A DNA stretch of 24,665 nt from Thermoplasmatota archaeon (lineage in GTDB: Archaea > Thermoplasmatota > Thermoplasmata > Thermoplasmatales > Thermoplasmataceae). Below the pieces are notes generated by a model that saw nothing but the letters and a program-made list of their open reading frames with translations, searched no databases and had not been told where the DNA came from. The translations under genes and the position numbers were made by a program. This document shows positions 14,290-21,842 of the stretch, in pieces. Where the stretch lies: contig JAMCUD010000001.1 of the NCBI GenBank assembly GCA_023379355.1, forward strand, positions 1-24,665, given 5' to 3'. How positions within the stretch are numbered: the stretch's first letter is position 1; each line of letters begins with the position of its first letter.

Positions 14290-15340
14290 CATTTACGCGG
14301 AGGCTTCCAGGCAGCTTCAGCTGTGCAATGCATGCAGATATTGTGAAGGTTACTGCGCGGTCTGGGAAGCCCTTGACAGGAGAAATGAAATCGGCAGGAA
14401 TGATATCCTGTACTTCTCCTCACTCTGCCACGACTGTGGGCAGTGCTATACAGTCTGCCCCTTCACTGAGCCGCATGAATATGCCCTCAATATTCCGAAG
14501 GCTCTTGGAAGCGTGAGGCTGGATTCCTATTCAGCCAATATCTGGCCAGGATTTCTGAAGGGCTTGATCAAATTCCCATCACTTTTCACTTCAATTATAC
14601 TTGCATTAAGTATGACTTCAATGTTCCTTTTCGTCTTGATAACTAAGGGTACACTGACTGGCAGCTTGACATTTTCACAGGTGATCTCACCATTTGATTA
14701 CCGCCTGGCAACGCTGTCCATATACTCATTTGTTTTAGTTCTCTGGGTCATTGAAGGACACAGATACTGGTCACAGATCAACATTGGACCCAAACAGAAA
14801 ACAGGTTTAAGTGCAATATTCGGGGGTCTTTCCGATGCCTTTGGACATGAGAATTTCAAGGGAGGTGGTGCTGGGTGCACATATCCTGACAGTAGAAGAA
14901 AGAGCTTCAGGTTAATTTTCCACCCGATGGTATTGTTCGGTTTTCTGATTGCACTTGTTTCTATTTCCTTCTACCCTGCCTTCGGACTGCCTTTCAGGAT
15001 ACTTTATCTAATTGGTTCTGCAATGATGTTTTTTGGCTCTGCGGGACTCATGTATGGCAGGACTCTTTCTGACAGAACAAGGGAAACTCCTGGAATGATA
15101 AGGATTGACTTCCCTTTCACGCTTCTCCTTAACCTGGGGGGCCTGACTGGAATTGTCCTTGTAGTTTTCTACGGATCTGGCTTTGATTGGTCAGTGTTCC
15201 TTATTCATGATGCACTCATCTTTACTCTTTTCCTGCTCGCGCCTTTCGGTAAATTCATCCATCCCTTATTCCGAATCCTGGCACTGGTAAAGAACCGTGC
15301 TGAACGAAACATCGATGATGGATCATTGTCGCACACTTGA
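14279..15340 (+). CDS. tcuB: TcuB-like iron-sulfur membrane electron-transfer protein
   Basis: The 353-residue protein has two CxxCxxCxxxC sets (C16, C19, C22, C26 and C50, C53, C56, C60), the layout of two [4Fe-4S] clusters. About six hydrophobic helices follow, with LLAPFGKFIHPLFRILALV at the C-terminus as in TcuB. It takes electrons from the TcuA flavin and delivers them to the membrane quinone pool; TcuB and the CobZ C-terminal half also carry heme b, and histidines in the membrane part (in EGHRYW, FHPMV, LIHDAL and KFIHP) are candidates. GAGGGAG lies at ribosome-binding distance before the ATG, inside the end of tcuA. An unconserved soluble loop sits between the second and third helices. 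Confidence 0.88.
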   Translation: MQPDIYAEASRQLQLCNACRYCEGYCAVWEALDRRNEIGRNDILYFSSLCHDCGQCYTVCPFTEPHEYALNIPKALGSVRLDSYSANIWPGFLKGLIKFPSLFTSIILALSMTSMFLFVLITKGTLTGSLTFSQVISPFDYRLATLSIYSFVLVLWVIEGHRYWSQINIGPKQKTGLSAIFGGLSDAFGHENFKGGGAGCTYPDSRRKSFRLIFHPMVLFGFLIALVSISFYPAFGLPFRILYLIGSAMMFFGSAGLMYGRTLSDRTRETPGMIRIDFPFTLLLNLGGLTGIVLVVFYGSGFDWSVFLIHDALIFTLFLLAPFGKFIHPLFRILALVKNRAERNIDDGSLSHT

Positions 15341-15419
15341 AATATGCGTAATGATGTGCAAATATTTCCAAGTTAGCCAATATAAAATTGAACATTACAA
15401 AATAATATTATCTATACGC

Positions 15420-15432
15420 AAAGTTTTATAAC
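15420..15432 (+). promoter_or_regulatory. TATA-like promoter of the tcuC-like gene
   Basis: AAAGTTTTATAAC is centred about 28 bases before the ATG at 15455, indicating a leaderless transcript. The string matches the btuF promoter core almost exactly, but the paired repeat element is absent here, so this transporter appears to be separately controlled. Confidence 0.5.
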
Positions 15433-15454
15433 ACATAGGCTGATTTGATTTATT

Positions 15455-16807
15455 ATGGAAACCAATACTTCTGCAAGCATGCCTTCTGATCGAGAGATCG
15501 CAAAGGTGGCAACAGGAAGCATCATTGGCTCAATAATTGAGCAGTATGACTTCCTTGTTACAGGAACAATAGCCGGTCTCGTATGGGGCACATTGTTCTT
15601 CGGTCCCTATGGGGGCATAGTTGGAGCAATATCCACTTATGCGCTAGGAATACTAGTAAGACCGATAGGTGCGACCATCTTCGGTCAACTGGCTGATAGG
15701 ATTGGAAGAAGGGACAGTATGGTGTATGCCATTATACTGATGGGTATTTCAACCCTGATAATAGGTCTGGTACCAGTGGGGACTGGCCTAGTGGATGCAA
15801 TTGCCGTCGGAATCATCCTATTGATGAGAGTACTGCAGGGAATCAGTTTTGGAGCCGAATTCGGGACAGCCTCCACATGGGTTGCCGAATATGCTGCCAA
15901 GAGCAAGCGCAGAGCCTTCTGGAGCGGATGGGTTGGTTATGCAATTCCTTTTGGCCTGCTGTTGGCTCTGGGATCCGTCTTGGTTCTCGAGAATGCTCAG
16001 GGTACCGCATTCTTCGAGTCAGCCTCATATACGGCTGGATGGAGAATCCTTTTCTACACTGGGTTCGTAGTGGCAATTGTTGGATTGATCATCAGGCTAA
16101 GACTCAACGACACAGCCATATTCGAGAAACTGAAGGGGGCAAACCAGAGGCTGAAATATCCTGCTCTTACCGTCTGGAAGGAACTTCCGAAAAGGGTCCT
16201 CGTAACTTCCCTTATCAATGGGGCCTTTGGGGCTGGGTTTTTTCTAGCATTCGTGTTCGGTAATGCATATATGACGAAGATTGGTTTCACTGCCATACAT
16301 GCTGATGAAATACTGCTCATTTCTGCGGCTTTCATGTTCTTCTTCATGCTTTTCGGTTCTTTTATGGCAGACCGGATAGGGAGAAAACTGCCCATAATGA
16401 TATCTCTGACCATGCTGCTGATCTTTGCAATCCCCTTCTTTGTTCTGTTGGATACTCTTAACTTCTGGCTTGCCGTTCTTGCCTTCGTGATTACTTGGTC
16501 TCTAGGTTTCGGGCTTGCATATGGCGCACTCCCTGCCATATATACAGAATCTTTTCCGACAAAGTACAGGGCCTCTGGGGCAAGTGCATCATATCAGTTT
16601 TCTCAGGTTTATGGTGGCGGATTAGCGCCCATTATTGCTGTGCTGATATTTGCGGCAGTGGGAACCACAGCGGCTTACCCATATATAGCAGCAATAACAG
16701 TTGTTTACACCACCATGGCGGTACTTGCAATGTTCGTACTGCAGGAAACCAAGAGCGTTGACCTGGAAACCATGACGACTACTGATAAGCTGATAGGTTC
16801 AAGATAA
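15455..16807 (+). CDS. tcuC: MHS-family metabolite:H+ symporter, TcuC-like
   Basis: The 450-residue major facilitator belongs to the metabolite:H+ symporter group (citrate, tricarballylate, shikimate, proline). Signs are GSIIGSIIEQYDF (residues 21-33, with E29 and D32, the family's G..iE.yDF), motif A LADRIGRRDS (80-88) and again MADRIGRKLP near 305, RVLQGISFGAEFG and the helix-rich remainder. It imports a small organic anion with protons. Immediately after tcuAB, the tricarballylate transporter TcuC is the natural assignment, although homology alone cannot fix the substrate. It has its own leaderless-type promoter 114 bases after tcuB. Its stop codon lies inside a strong hairpin followed by T residues. 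Confidence 0.82.
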   Translation: METNTSASMPSDREIAKVATGSIIGSIIEQYDFLVTGTIAGLVWGTLFFGPYGGIVGAISTYALGILVRPIGATIFGQLADRIGRRDSMVYAIILMGISTLIIGLVPVGTGLVDAIAVGIILLMRVLQGISFGAEFGTASTWVAEYAAKSKRRAFWSGWVGYAIPFGLLLALGSVLVLENAQGTAFFESASYTAGWRILFYTGFVVAIVGLIIRLRLNDTAIFEKLKGANQRLKYPALTVWKELPKRVLVTSLINGAFGAGFFLAFVFGNAYMTKIGFTAIHADEILLISAAFMFFFMLFGSFMADRIGRKLPIMISLTMLLIFAIPFFVLLDTLNFWLAVLAFVITWSLGFGLAYGALPAIYTESFPTKYRASGASASYQFSQVYGGGLAPIIAVLIFAAVGTTAAYPYIAAITVVYTTMAVLAMFVLQETKSVDLETMTTTDKLIGSR

Positions 16808-16826
16808 CCTATCAGCCATATTTTTT
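16789..16826 (+). terminator. hairpin terminator overlapping the end of the tcuC-like gene
   Basis: GCTGATAGGTT (16789-16799) and AACCTATCAGC (16806-16816) form an exact 11-bp stem around a six-base loop, followed by CATATTTTTT. The stop codon TAA spans the loop and right arm. The layout is like a bacterial intrinsic terminator; in archaea the T-run alone can terminate, so the stem may instead protect the 3' end. It separates the transporter from cobS. Confidence 0.7.
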
Positions 16827-16867
16827 CAGCAAACGTTAAGAAAATCACATGATTCTCCATTGCATAC

Positions 16868-17635
16868 ATGAAAGGTTTTATTGATTCAATATCCTTTTTT
16901 ACAATATTTCCAGCTGGGCGAAACAGTGGGCCCCAGAACGATATCATTTATTTCTTCACCCTGACGGGTATATTAACCGCCATTCTCCCGGCCATTATTT
17001 TCTATTTCGCCTCCAGCACTCTTGGCACAATTGCAGGATCGGCCCTGTCTCTTTCAGCGCTTCTCTTGATCTCCGGTTTCAACCATCTTGACGGGGTGCT
17101 TGATTCAGGAGACGCACTGATGGCTCAGGTAGATCCTTCAAGAAGACAGGAGATAATCAAGGACAGATTCACAGGTGCAGGAGGCGTGGGAACTGTCCTG
17201 ATCATATATCTGACATATTTTGCAGTTCTTTCCTCTCTGACACCAGTGTATGGATTTTTTGCAATTCTGATATCAGAGATGCTTGCTAAAATGGTGATGC
17301 TGGTAACCGTTGGAACATTTCCTGCTTTTGGAAATGGACTTGCCAATATGTTCAGAGGGTTTTATCAGAAGGCAAGGGTGAACCCTGCCTTGATAAATCT
17401 CATTCCAGTCATTGTTATATCGGTTTTTTCCGGAATTTCGGGAATTATCAGCATCATTCCCTCTCTGGTGTTTGGTTTCTTCTTTGCAAGGTGGATGAAA
17501 GGAAAATTTGACGGCATAAATGGGGACATTGCTGCAATGTCCGGGGAGGCCACCAGGGTAGTTGCAGTGATTATATTTGCCATGACTGCCGTTTTTTCCC
17601 CACATCTTTGGGGCTTCCCCGTAAGGATTCTATGA
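16868..17635 (+). CDS. cobS: adenosylcobinamide-GDP ribazoletransferase (cobalamin synthase) CobS
   Basis: The 255-residue integral membrane protein carries the CobS signature GFNHLDGVLDSGDAL (70-84), with the metal-binding acidic residues D75, D79 and D82, followed by PSRRQEIIKDRFTGAGGVG (90-108), corresponding to the family's 'R..iMkD...Ga.G'. It joins AdoCbi-GDP with alpha-ribazole (phosphate) in the cytoplasmic membrane. Length and motif order are normal. The ATG at 16868 has a weak GTTAAGAAAA box about 27 bases upstream, suggesting its own leaderless message after the terminator hairpin. Its last six bases overlap the convergent cobT. Confidence 0.92.
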   Translation: MKGFIDSISFFTIFPAGRNSGPQNDIIYFFTLTGILTAILPAIIFYFASSTLGTIAGSALSLSALLLISGFNHLDGVLDSGDALMAQVDPSRRQEIIKDRFTGAGGVGTVLIIYLTYFAVLSSLTPVYGFFAILISEMLAKMVMLVTVGTFPAFGNGLANMFRGFYQKARVNPALINLIPVIVISVFSGISGIISIIPSLVFGFFFARWMKGKFDGINGDIAAMSGEATRVVAVIIFAMTAVFSPHLWGFPVRIL

Positions 17636-18649
17636 AAGGGTTTCATAAAGATTATCGATATCCCTATAGAGACGGTCTTCACCGGTTCTTATTGACCCCA
17701 GCATAAAAGCCCCTCCCATACCTGCACCTTCTCTCACATTACCCAGATCATATTGCCTGAGCCCGCTGTGTCTGCTGGAAGTAAAGGAAATATCGGATCT
17801 TATGAGTCTATCAGATCCGAAGACTGCTTCTATAGTACTCTTCCTGTGATCTATGACCCAACCTGTGGTTGCAAGAAATGGATCGGCACCGGTTTCCATC
17901 TTCATCAGCCTTCCGATCAGTGCCATCTGGGTGCCTCCTGCAAGAATCAGCCTGGAATTTTCAATTCCGGAGGCCAGACCGATTGAAATGGGCATTGAGT
18001 AATCTCCGAATTCTCTCACGGAATCCATCATATCAGATACCTGAGGCACCCTTTCATTAGCAACTTTCCAGACGTCCCTTTTCAGGTCAGAGGGATCCTT
18101 CTGAAGGCTGCTGCTTGTCTCTACCTGATATCCAGCAGATCTGAGAACCAGATATGCGGTTGTCGTGCCTCCGGGAATGCACTCCCCGATGACAATACTG
18201 GAATACTTTCCGTCGAGGATTGAAGCAACATACCGGCCAAATTCCACCGCCATTTCGAAGTTCGGGATGGAGGTTTTAAACCTCGGGTCAAGAGCCATCC
18301 CCAGGCCTGATTTTAAAAACGGTACGTTCGGTTCCTTCGCCAGCCCAGCGTCTATTATCATCGACTTTATACCTGTGGATCGAAGACTGGCCCGGGTAAT
18401 GATTGAAGGTGTTGGTATTCCCTCTGGAGTCATTGGCGGGACATTCATGCTCATACATCTTCCTGCCATTATGATTTCAGAATCAACTGCAGGGGTCAGT
18501 TTCATAAGTTCGCTCGAAGCCCCCGCAGCAGAAATTCCAGGGATTTCTGCAACAGCAGTTGATCCAGCCATAAGTATGAATATGATATCCTTGCTTTTTG
18601 ACTCTGAGAGTTCTCTCCTGATTTCCTGATTAGGGAAAGATACCGGCAT
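17630..18649 (-). CDS. cobT: archaeal CobT-like phosphoribosyltransferase (UPF0284 type)
   Basis: The 339-residue protein matches the archaeal UPF0284/CobT group, related to nicotinate-nucleotide:dimethylbenzimidazole phosphoribosyltransferase. Visible features are the opening FILMAGSTAVAEIPGISAAG, TPAVDSEIIMAG, the central GECIPGGTTTAYLVLRSAGY and, late, LILAGGTQMALIGRL. It would make alpha-ribazole phosphate (or an adenine equivalent, since the lower base cannot be deduced) for CobS. The classical bacterial CobT is unrelated enough that this group was long unnamed, so the activity is inferred from the family and from position after cbiB. The start ATG lies 20 bases inside the end of cbiB; the end overlaps convergent cobS by six bases. 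Confidence 0.85.
   Translation of the reverse strand: MPVSFPNQEIRRELSESKSKDIIFILMAGSTAVAEIPGISAAGASSELMKLTPAVDSEIIMAGRCMSMNVPPMTPEGIPTPSIITRASLRSTGIKSMIIDAGLAKEPNVPFLKSGLGMALDPRFKTSIPNFEMAVEFGRYVASILDGKYSSIVIGECIPGGTTTAYLVLRSAGYQVETSSSLQKDPSDLKRDVWKVANERVPQVSDMMDSVREFGDYSMPISIGLASGIENSRLILAGGTQMALIGRLMKMETGADPFLATTGWVIDHRKSTIEAVFGSDRLIRSDISFTSSRHSGLRQYDLGNVREGAGMGGAFMLGSIRTGEDRLYRDIDNLYETLS
17631..17647. repeat. 17-bp palindrome at the convergent cobS/cobT ends
   Basis: TATGAAA and TTTCATA are exact reverse complements around GGG. The palindrome contains the stop of cobS and most of the stop of cobT, so an RNA hairpin would form at the 3' end of both opposing messages. It may mark or stabilise both 3' ends; there is no long T-run. 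Confidence 0.55.
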
Positions 18650-19595
18650 AGGACAGTATAAACTGGGTGATTATAATCGATAGCATAAGGCTTAGAACTG
18701 CACCCAGTACTACAGATATCTGAAATATCCGGAGACTTCTCATAACGTCCTCTAACCCGGGTTCCCTACCTGTGCTGTTGAGAACATAATGACCTCTCTT
18801 TTCAATCCGGACTCCTAGAACAATCGCCATAGCAGACATTGGCCAGCCAGCGTTCCTGCTTGATGTGTTCCTGGACTCGGAACTCACACTCCTTACAATT
18901 TTCGGAATACCTCCGGGGTTTGAGGAAAGGCAGAAGAGTATTGTGGAAATCCTTGCAGGAATGAAATTCATTACGGTGTCTGCAACTGCAGAAAATTTTC
19001 CAAATTTCAGGTACTTCTCATTTCGGTATCCCACCATTGAATCCAGGGTATTTATCACCCTTGCAGCCACAGCCCCAAGGAGTCCAAATATGCCGTAATA
19101 GAATATAGCGGATAGAAAACCGTCGACATACCCTTCGGATACTGTCTCTATGCATGCGCTGTAAATCATAGCCTGATCCAGATTGCCGGTTTCTCTTCTA
19201 ACAGTCAGTGAAAGTCTCTTCCTTGCCTCCTCCATATCGTTCCCTTTCATGGCCCTCAGTACAGGAATTATGTGGTCACTCATTGATCTTGAAGCAAAGC
19301 ACATCTTCAGTATTACTGCAGTCACTATGACCTCAAGGAAGATCGTGATTGAGGATGCCCTCTGCAGAACATAAATCAGGACTACGGGAATTGCTATTGA
19401 AATAAGAGCCATAAAAGAACCGCCTTTCACAGAATCAATTTTCCCCCTGATTCGATCGTCGAGGAACGAGATCAGCTTACCCACCCAGGCAACCGGATGG
19501 ATACTGTTGGGAGGATCTCCAACAATTTCATCAATGATGAGGGCCAGGAAAATTATGGCAGCAGTTGAAAATATAATGATGATATTTATAGAGAT
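18630..19595 (-). CDS. cbiB: adenosylcobinamide-phosphate synthase CbiB, start codon non-standard or lost
   Basis: The frame encodes an integral membrane protein of the CbiB family: IIDEIVGDPPNSIHPVAW at the N-terminus (the family's 'D...GDP...HPv...G'), RRETGNLDQAMIYSACIETVSEGYVDGF in the middle and NAGWPMSAMA late. It couples adenosylcobyric acid with aminopropanol phosphate from CobD. The diagnostic N-terminus lies upstream of the first ordinary start (GTG at 19484), so the true protein must begin earlier. The open frame reaches back to a TGA at 19598-19596 and contains no ATG, GTG or TTG there, only ATC/ATA/ATT codons. The ATG pair overlapping the cobD stop (19609-19604) would be the natural start but is one base out of frame and stops at once. 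Either a rare ATA/ATT start or a one-base deletion is indicated. The 5' limit given is the end of the open frame. Confidence 0.82.
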   Translation of the reverse strand: MSINIIIIFSTAAIIFLALIIDEIVGDPPNSIHPVAWVGKLISFLDDRIRGKIDSVKGGSFMALISIAIPVVLIYVLQRASSITIFLEVIVTAVILKMCFASRSMSDHIIPVLRAMKGNDMEEARKRLSLTVRRETGNLDQAMIYSACIETVSEGYVDGFLSAIFYYGIFGLLGAVAARVINTLDSMVGYRNEKYLKFGKFSAVADTVMNFIPARISTILFCLSSNPGGIPKIVRSVSSESRNTSSRNAGWPMSAMAIVLGVRIEKRGHYVLNSTGREPGLEDVMRSLRIFQISVVLGAVLSLMLSIIITQFILSYAGIFP

Positions 19596-19605
19596 TCACC
19601 CGCCA

Positions 19606-20679
19606 TCATTTCTTATTTTGAATTGCCAGATACTGTTTTAATTTGCTGATGAGAAGATCATTCTTCTCCCTCCTTTTCACTGATACACGAATATATCCAG
19701 CCCCAAATTCCGTGTAATCTTCAAGAGTTCTAATTAGAATTCCATTCTTCGCTAGATATTCATACATGTGTGCGGTATCAATTTCGTCTGGACATTTAAA
19801 GCATGCATAGTTAGCAGATGGCTTACCAACCAGTTGAAAACCAATGTCCTCTATCTGTTTTGTGAAATACTGCCTTTCTGCCCTCATTTGAATGGAATCC
19901 TCCTCTATCTTTTCGAACCTGCACTCAAGGAAGAAATCAATTATGGGTTTTCCGATGGCCCAGGGCTCCATCCTTTTCCTGAATTCCTCAAGGTTTGCCT
20001 GGGATGATATGATGTATCCTGCCCTTATGGAAGGGGTGGAGAATATCTTTGACAGTGATCTCCCGAGAATTACATTGGGAAACTTTTCTTTCAGTTTCGA
20101 AGAAAATTTCCTCTTTGCAGGCCCAAGGAAATCCTGAAATGCCTCGTCTATGAACAGGTTGATATTTTCTTGAAGGCTGCATTCTGCAATCTCCATGACG
20201 GAATCCTCATCCATTATATTGCCTGTTGGGGTATCAGGTCTCGTCATGCACATAAGATCAATGTCTCTGCCCTTGATCGATTTCTTGACCCTTTGAATGT
20301 CATCAGAACCAAATAGCCGGACGGGTGATCCATAGATGCGGAATGCCTTCGAATACTCAGAAAAAGTTGGTCTCATCACCCCTACCTTTTTCCTCCGGTA
20401 AATATCTGCAAGCCTGTATATGAAGTAGGAGAGCCCGGGGCCCAGGAGTATATCTTCCTCTTCAACATTGGAATATAAGGCAATCCTTTGCCTCAGCTCA
20501 GAGTCATCTCCCGGGTACAGCCCAATGCCTTCCCTTGTGAATATGGTTGAAGGATCAGGTACACTGGCGAAATCATTCATGCTTGAGCTAAAATCCACTA
20601 TTTCTGAGAGTTTCAGGTTATATTTCCTTGCCGCTTCAACCACCTTTCCCCCGTGTTTTGAATACAGTTCCCTATTCAT
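19606..20679 (-). CDS. cobD: CobD-like threonine-phosphate decarboxylase (PLP enzyme)
   Basis: The 357-residue protein is a fold-type I PLP enzyme of the HisC/CobD group. It opens YSKHGGKVVEAARKYNL, the 'HGGnv.eaar' start characteristic of CobD, then VDFSSSMND, YPGDDSELRQRIA, RPDTPTGN (the 'NNPTG' region), IDEAFQDF (177-184) and GRSLSKIFSTPSIRAGY with the Schiff-base lysine K211. CobD decarboxylates L-threonine O-3-phosphate to (R)-1-amino-2-propanol phosphate, the linker used by CbiB. The frame is open for 39 more codons upstream, but that part lies inside cbiZ; the ATG at 20679 overlaps the cbiZ stop and puts HGG at residues 9-11, as in relatives. The histidinol-phosphate aminotransferase alternative is unlikely in this context. 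Confidence 0.88.
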   Translation of the reverse strand: MNRELYSKHGGKVVEAARKYNLKLSEIVDFSSSMNDFASVPDPSTIFTREGIGLYPGDDSELRQRIALYSNVEEEDILLGPGLSYFIYRLADIYRRKKVGVMRPTFSEYSKAFRIYGSPVRLFGSDDIQRVKKSIKGRDIDLMCMTRPDTPTGNIMDEDSVMEIAECSLQENINLFIDEAFQDFLGPAKRKFSSKLKEKFPNVILGRSLSKIFSTPSIRAGYIISSQANLEEFRKRMEPWAIGKPIIDFFLECRFEKIEEDSIQMRAERQYFTKQIEDIGFQLVGKPSANYACFKCPDEIDTAHMYEYLAKNGILIRTLEDYTEFGAGYIRVSVKRREKNDLLISKLKQYLAIQNKK

Positions 20680-21328
20680 CTCTGCAGTCCCTCTCCAGTG
20701 CCTTTCTGAGTGTTTCATATGCCATAGTCGAAGCAGCCTTTCCAACTTCGGAAAGCCTTCCACCGTACTTAGTTCTCCCCTCCTCGTTTCCAACAAACAG
20801 CGAAACCGAGTCTGTTGATGTCCCGGGAGCTGATCTGCCTGTTACCTGGTCCCTGATGCCAGTATCATTGAGCAACTGTGATTTTGCTTCGCATACTGAC
20901 ATGAAGAGATTCATGGCTGCGTCATCCTCAATGGTTACATCCGTTACAAGCGCAATATTTATTGTTCCTGGCCCTACTGTTCCATCTGACCCAATGGAAA
21001 GGGCGTTTGAAATCCCTGCTGTGACAGAGATGAATACTGAACCCGATGAAAGTTTTCTCTCCAGAGTTATGGCATTTGATACACTGCAGGATGTGATCGA
21101 AACAGTATACAATTGATCATAAAGGCCGTAATTCATGAGGAATTTTGGAATTTCTAATTCCGGGTCTGAGTTGTAATTGTGTTCCACTGTTCTGTTGATA
21201 TAACCGCAACTGTAGCCGATACCTCCATTATATGGGGCTGAGCTATATTTACGAAGTGGCTTCCAGAAATCTATCAGGAATGTATCCTCGCTCCTTTTGA
21301 TCCTTAATTTTTCCAGCAAACTGGTCAT
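20672..21328 (-). CDS. cbiZ: adenosylcobinamide amidohydrolase CbiZ
   Basis: The 218-residue protein follows the CbiZ pattern: a middle stretch FISVTAGISNALSIG, then VGPGTINIALVTDVTIEDDA, EAKSQLLNDTGI, and APGTSTDSVSLFVG near the C-terminus with a final E.G.A...ayet segment. CbiZ cuts the aminopropanol side chain from adenosylcobinamide to give adenosylcobyric acid, so imported incomplete or foreign cobamides can be rebuilt with the cell's own linker and base. It is first in a tight run with cobD, cbiB and cobT, which perform the rebuilding. Length is typical for a single-domain CbiZ. The start ATG at 21328 has a TATA-like TATTTAAT close upstream. Confidence 0.9.
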   Translation of the reverse strand: MTSLLEKLRIKRSEDTFLIDFWKPLRKYSSAPYNGGIGYSCGYINRTVEHNYNSDPELEIPKFLMNYGLYDQLYTVSITSCSVSNAITLERKLSSGSVFISVTAGISNALSIGSDGTVGPGTINIALVTDVTIEDDAAMNLFMSVCEAKSQLLNDTGIRDQVTGRSAPGTSTDSVSLFVGNEEGRTKYGGRLSEVGKAASTMAYETLRKALERDCRDE

Positions 21329-21342
21329 GTTATATTCATGGA

Positions 21343-21355
21343 ATATTAAATAATG
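21343..21355 (-). promoter_or_regulatory. TATA-like promoter of the cbiZ-cobD-cbiB-cobT run
   Basis: The minus strand contains ATTATTTAATATT here, 15-27 bases before the cbiZ ATG. The spacing is slightly short for leaderless initiation at 21328. The btuF-type paired repeat is not present upstream. ATTTTCCGG-like direct repeats and CAGTTGATTAACTG lie farther upstream (21362-21405) and may be unrelated. Confidence 0.35.
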
Positions 21356-21525
21356 GCGAGGTTTTCCGGAAACTATGAATTTTCCGGTTATTCAGTTGAT
21401 TAACTGTTGATTTGAGACCGGATTGCTTCAAATTTACCCTGACACTGGTGATTCAAACAGTTTTTTAAACATTATTTTTCCTAAATGCCATTGTATAAGC
21501 TATCCTGCCAAGGACCCATGCCCTT

Positions 21526-21777
21526 TCAAGGCTGTTGCACTTGGCAGTGAATTATGACTTCACTCTTACTCTGTGAAATGTTGTCATCATTACATGGAAT
21601 AATTGGAGCATCCCCCTTGAAGAATCTGTTTTCACCAGTTTTGTAGGTGAAAATCCTCCACTGTAGTTCTTCTTTCTTCCTAATCTCATTTACGGTAAGG
21701 TTTGCAAGATGCATAACTACGTTCTCCTCATGCTTAGAGTCATTAACCTGAAATGATATTTTCAAACCTTTTGCCAT
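21526..21777 (-). CDS. small hypothetical protein
   Basis: The frame encodes 83 residues, soluble and hydrophilic, with mixed helix- and strand-forming stretches and no recognised motif. It starts ATGGCAAAAGG at 21777. ATTTATTAAG upstream (21809-21818) could serve as TATA box, giving an 11-base leader. No Shine-Dalgarno sequence is seen. The gene stands alone between cbiZ and the membrane protein gene. It is not recognisable as a regulator: no helix-turn-helix or ribbon-helix-helix pattern is clear, although the small size and position make that idea tempting. It could be spurious. Confidence 0.42.
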   Translation of the reverse strand: MAKGLKISFQVNDSKHEENVVMHLANLTVNEIRKKEELQWRIFTYKTGENRFFKGDAPIIPCNDDNISQSKSEVIIHCQVQQP

Positions 21778-21808
21778 ATTTTAAGCCAATGTTTACAACG
21801 GAAGCAAT

Positions 21809-21818
21809 CTTAATAAAT
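21809..21818 (-). promoter_or_regulatory. possible TATA box of the 83-residue gene
   Basis: The minus strand reads ATTTATTAAG, about 37 bases before the ATG at 21777. This is a motif match only. Confidence 0.3.
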
Positions 21819-21842
21819 CTATCAAAAGAGGAAATAAAGAAC

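Noticed and set aside
20680..20796. Thirty-nine extra N-terminal codons on cobD
   Set aside because: They lie inside cbiZ, do not resemble CobD, and the ATG at 20679 puts the HGG motif where relatives have it.
21362..21405. TTTTCCGG direct repeats and CAGTTGATTAACTG upstream of cbiZ as a regulatory site
   Set aside because: They are short, unlike the btuF element, and too far from the TATA-like box to support a claim.
21410..21525. Possible continuation or transposase-like tail (LERAWVLGRIAYTM) after the 83-residue gene
   Set aside because: The stretch is only about 27 codons, starts right after a stop, and I cannot match it to a known family with any confidence.
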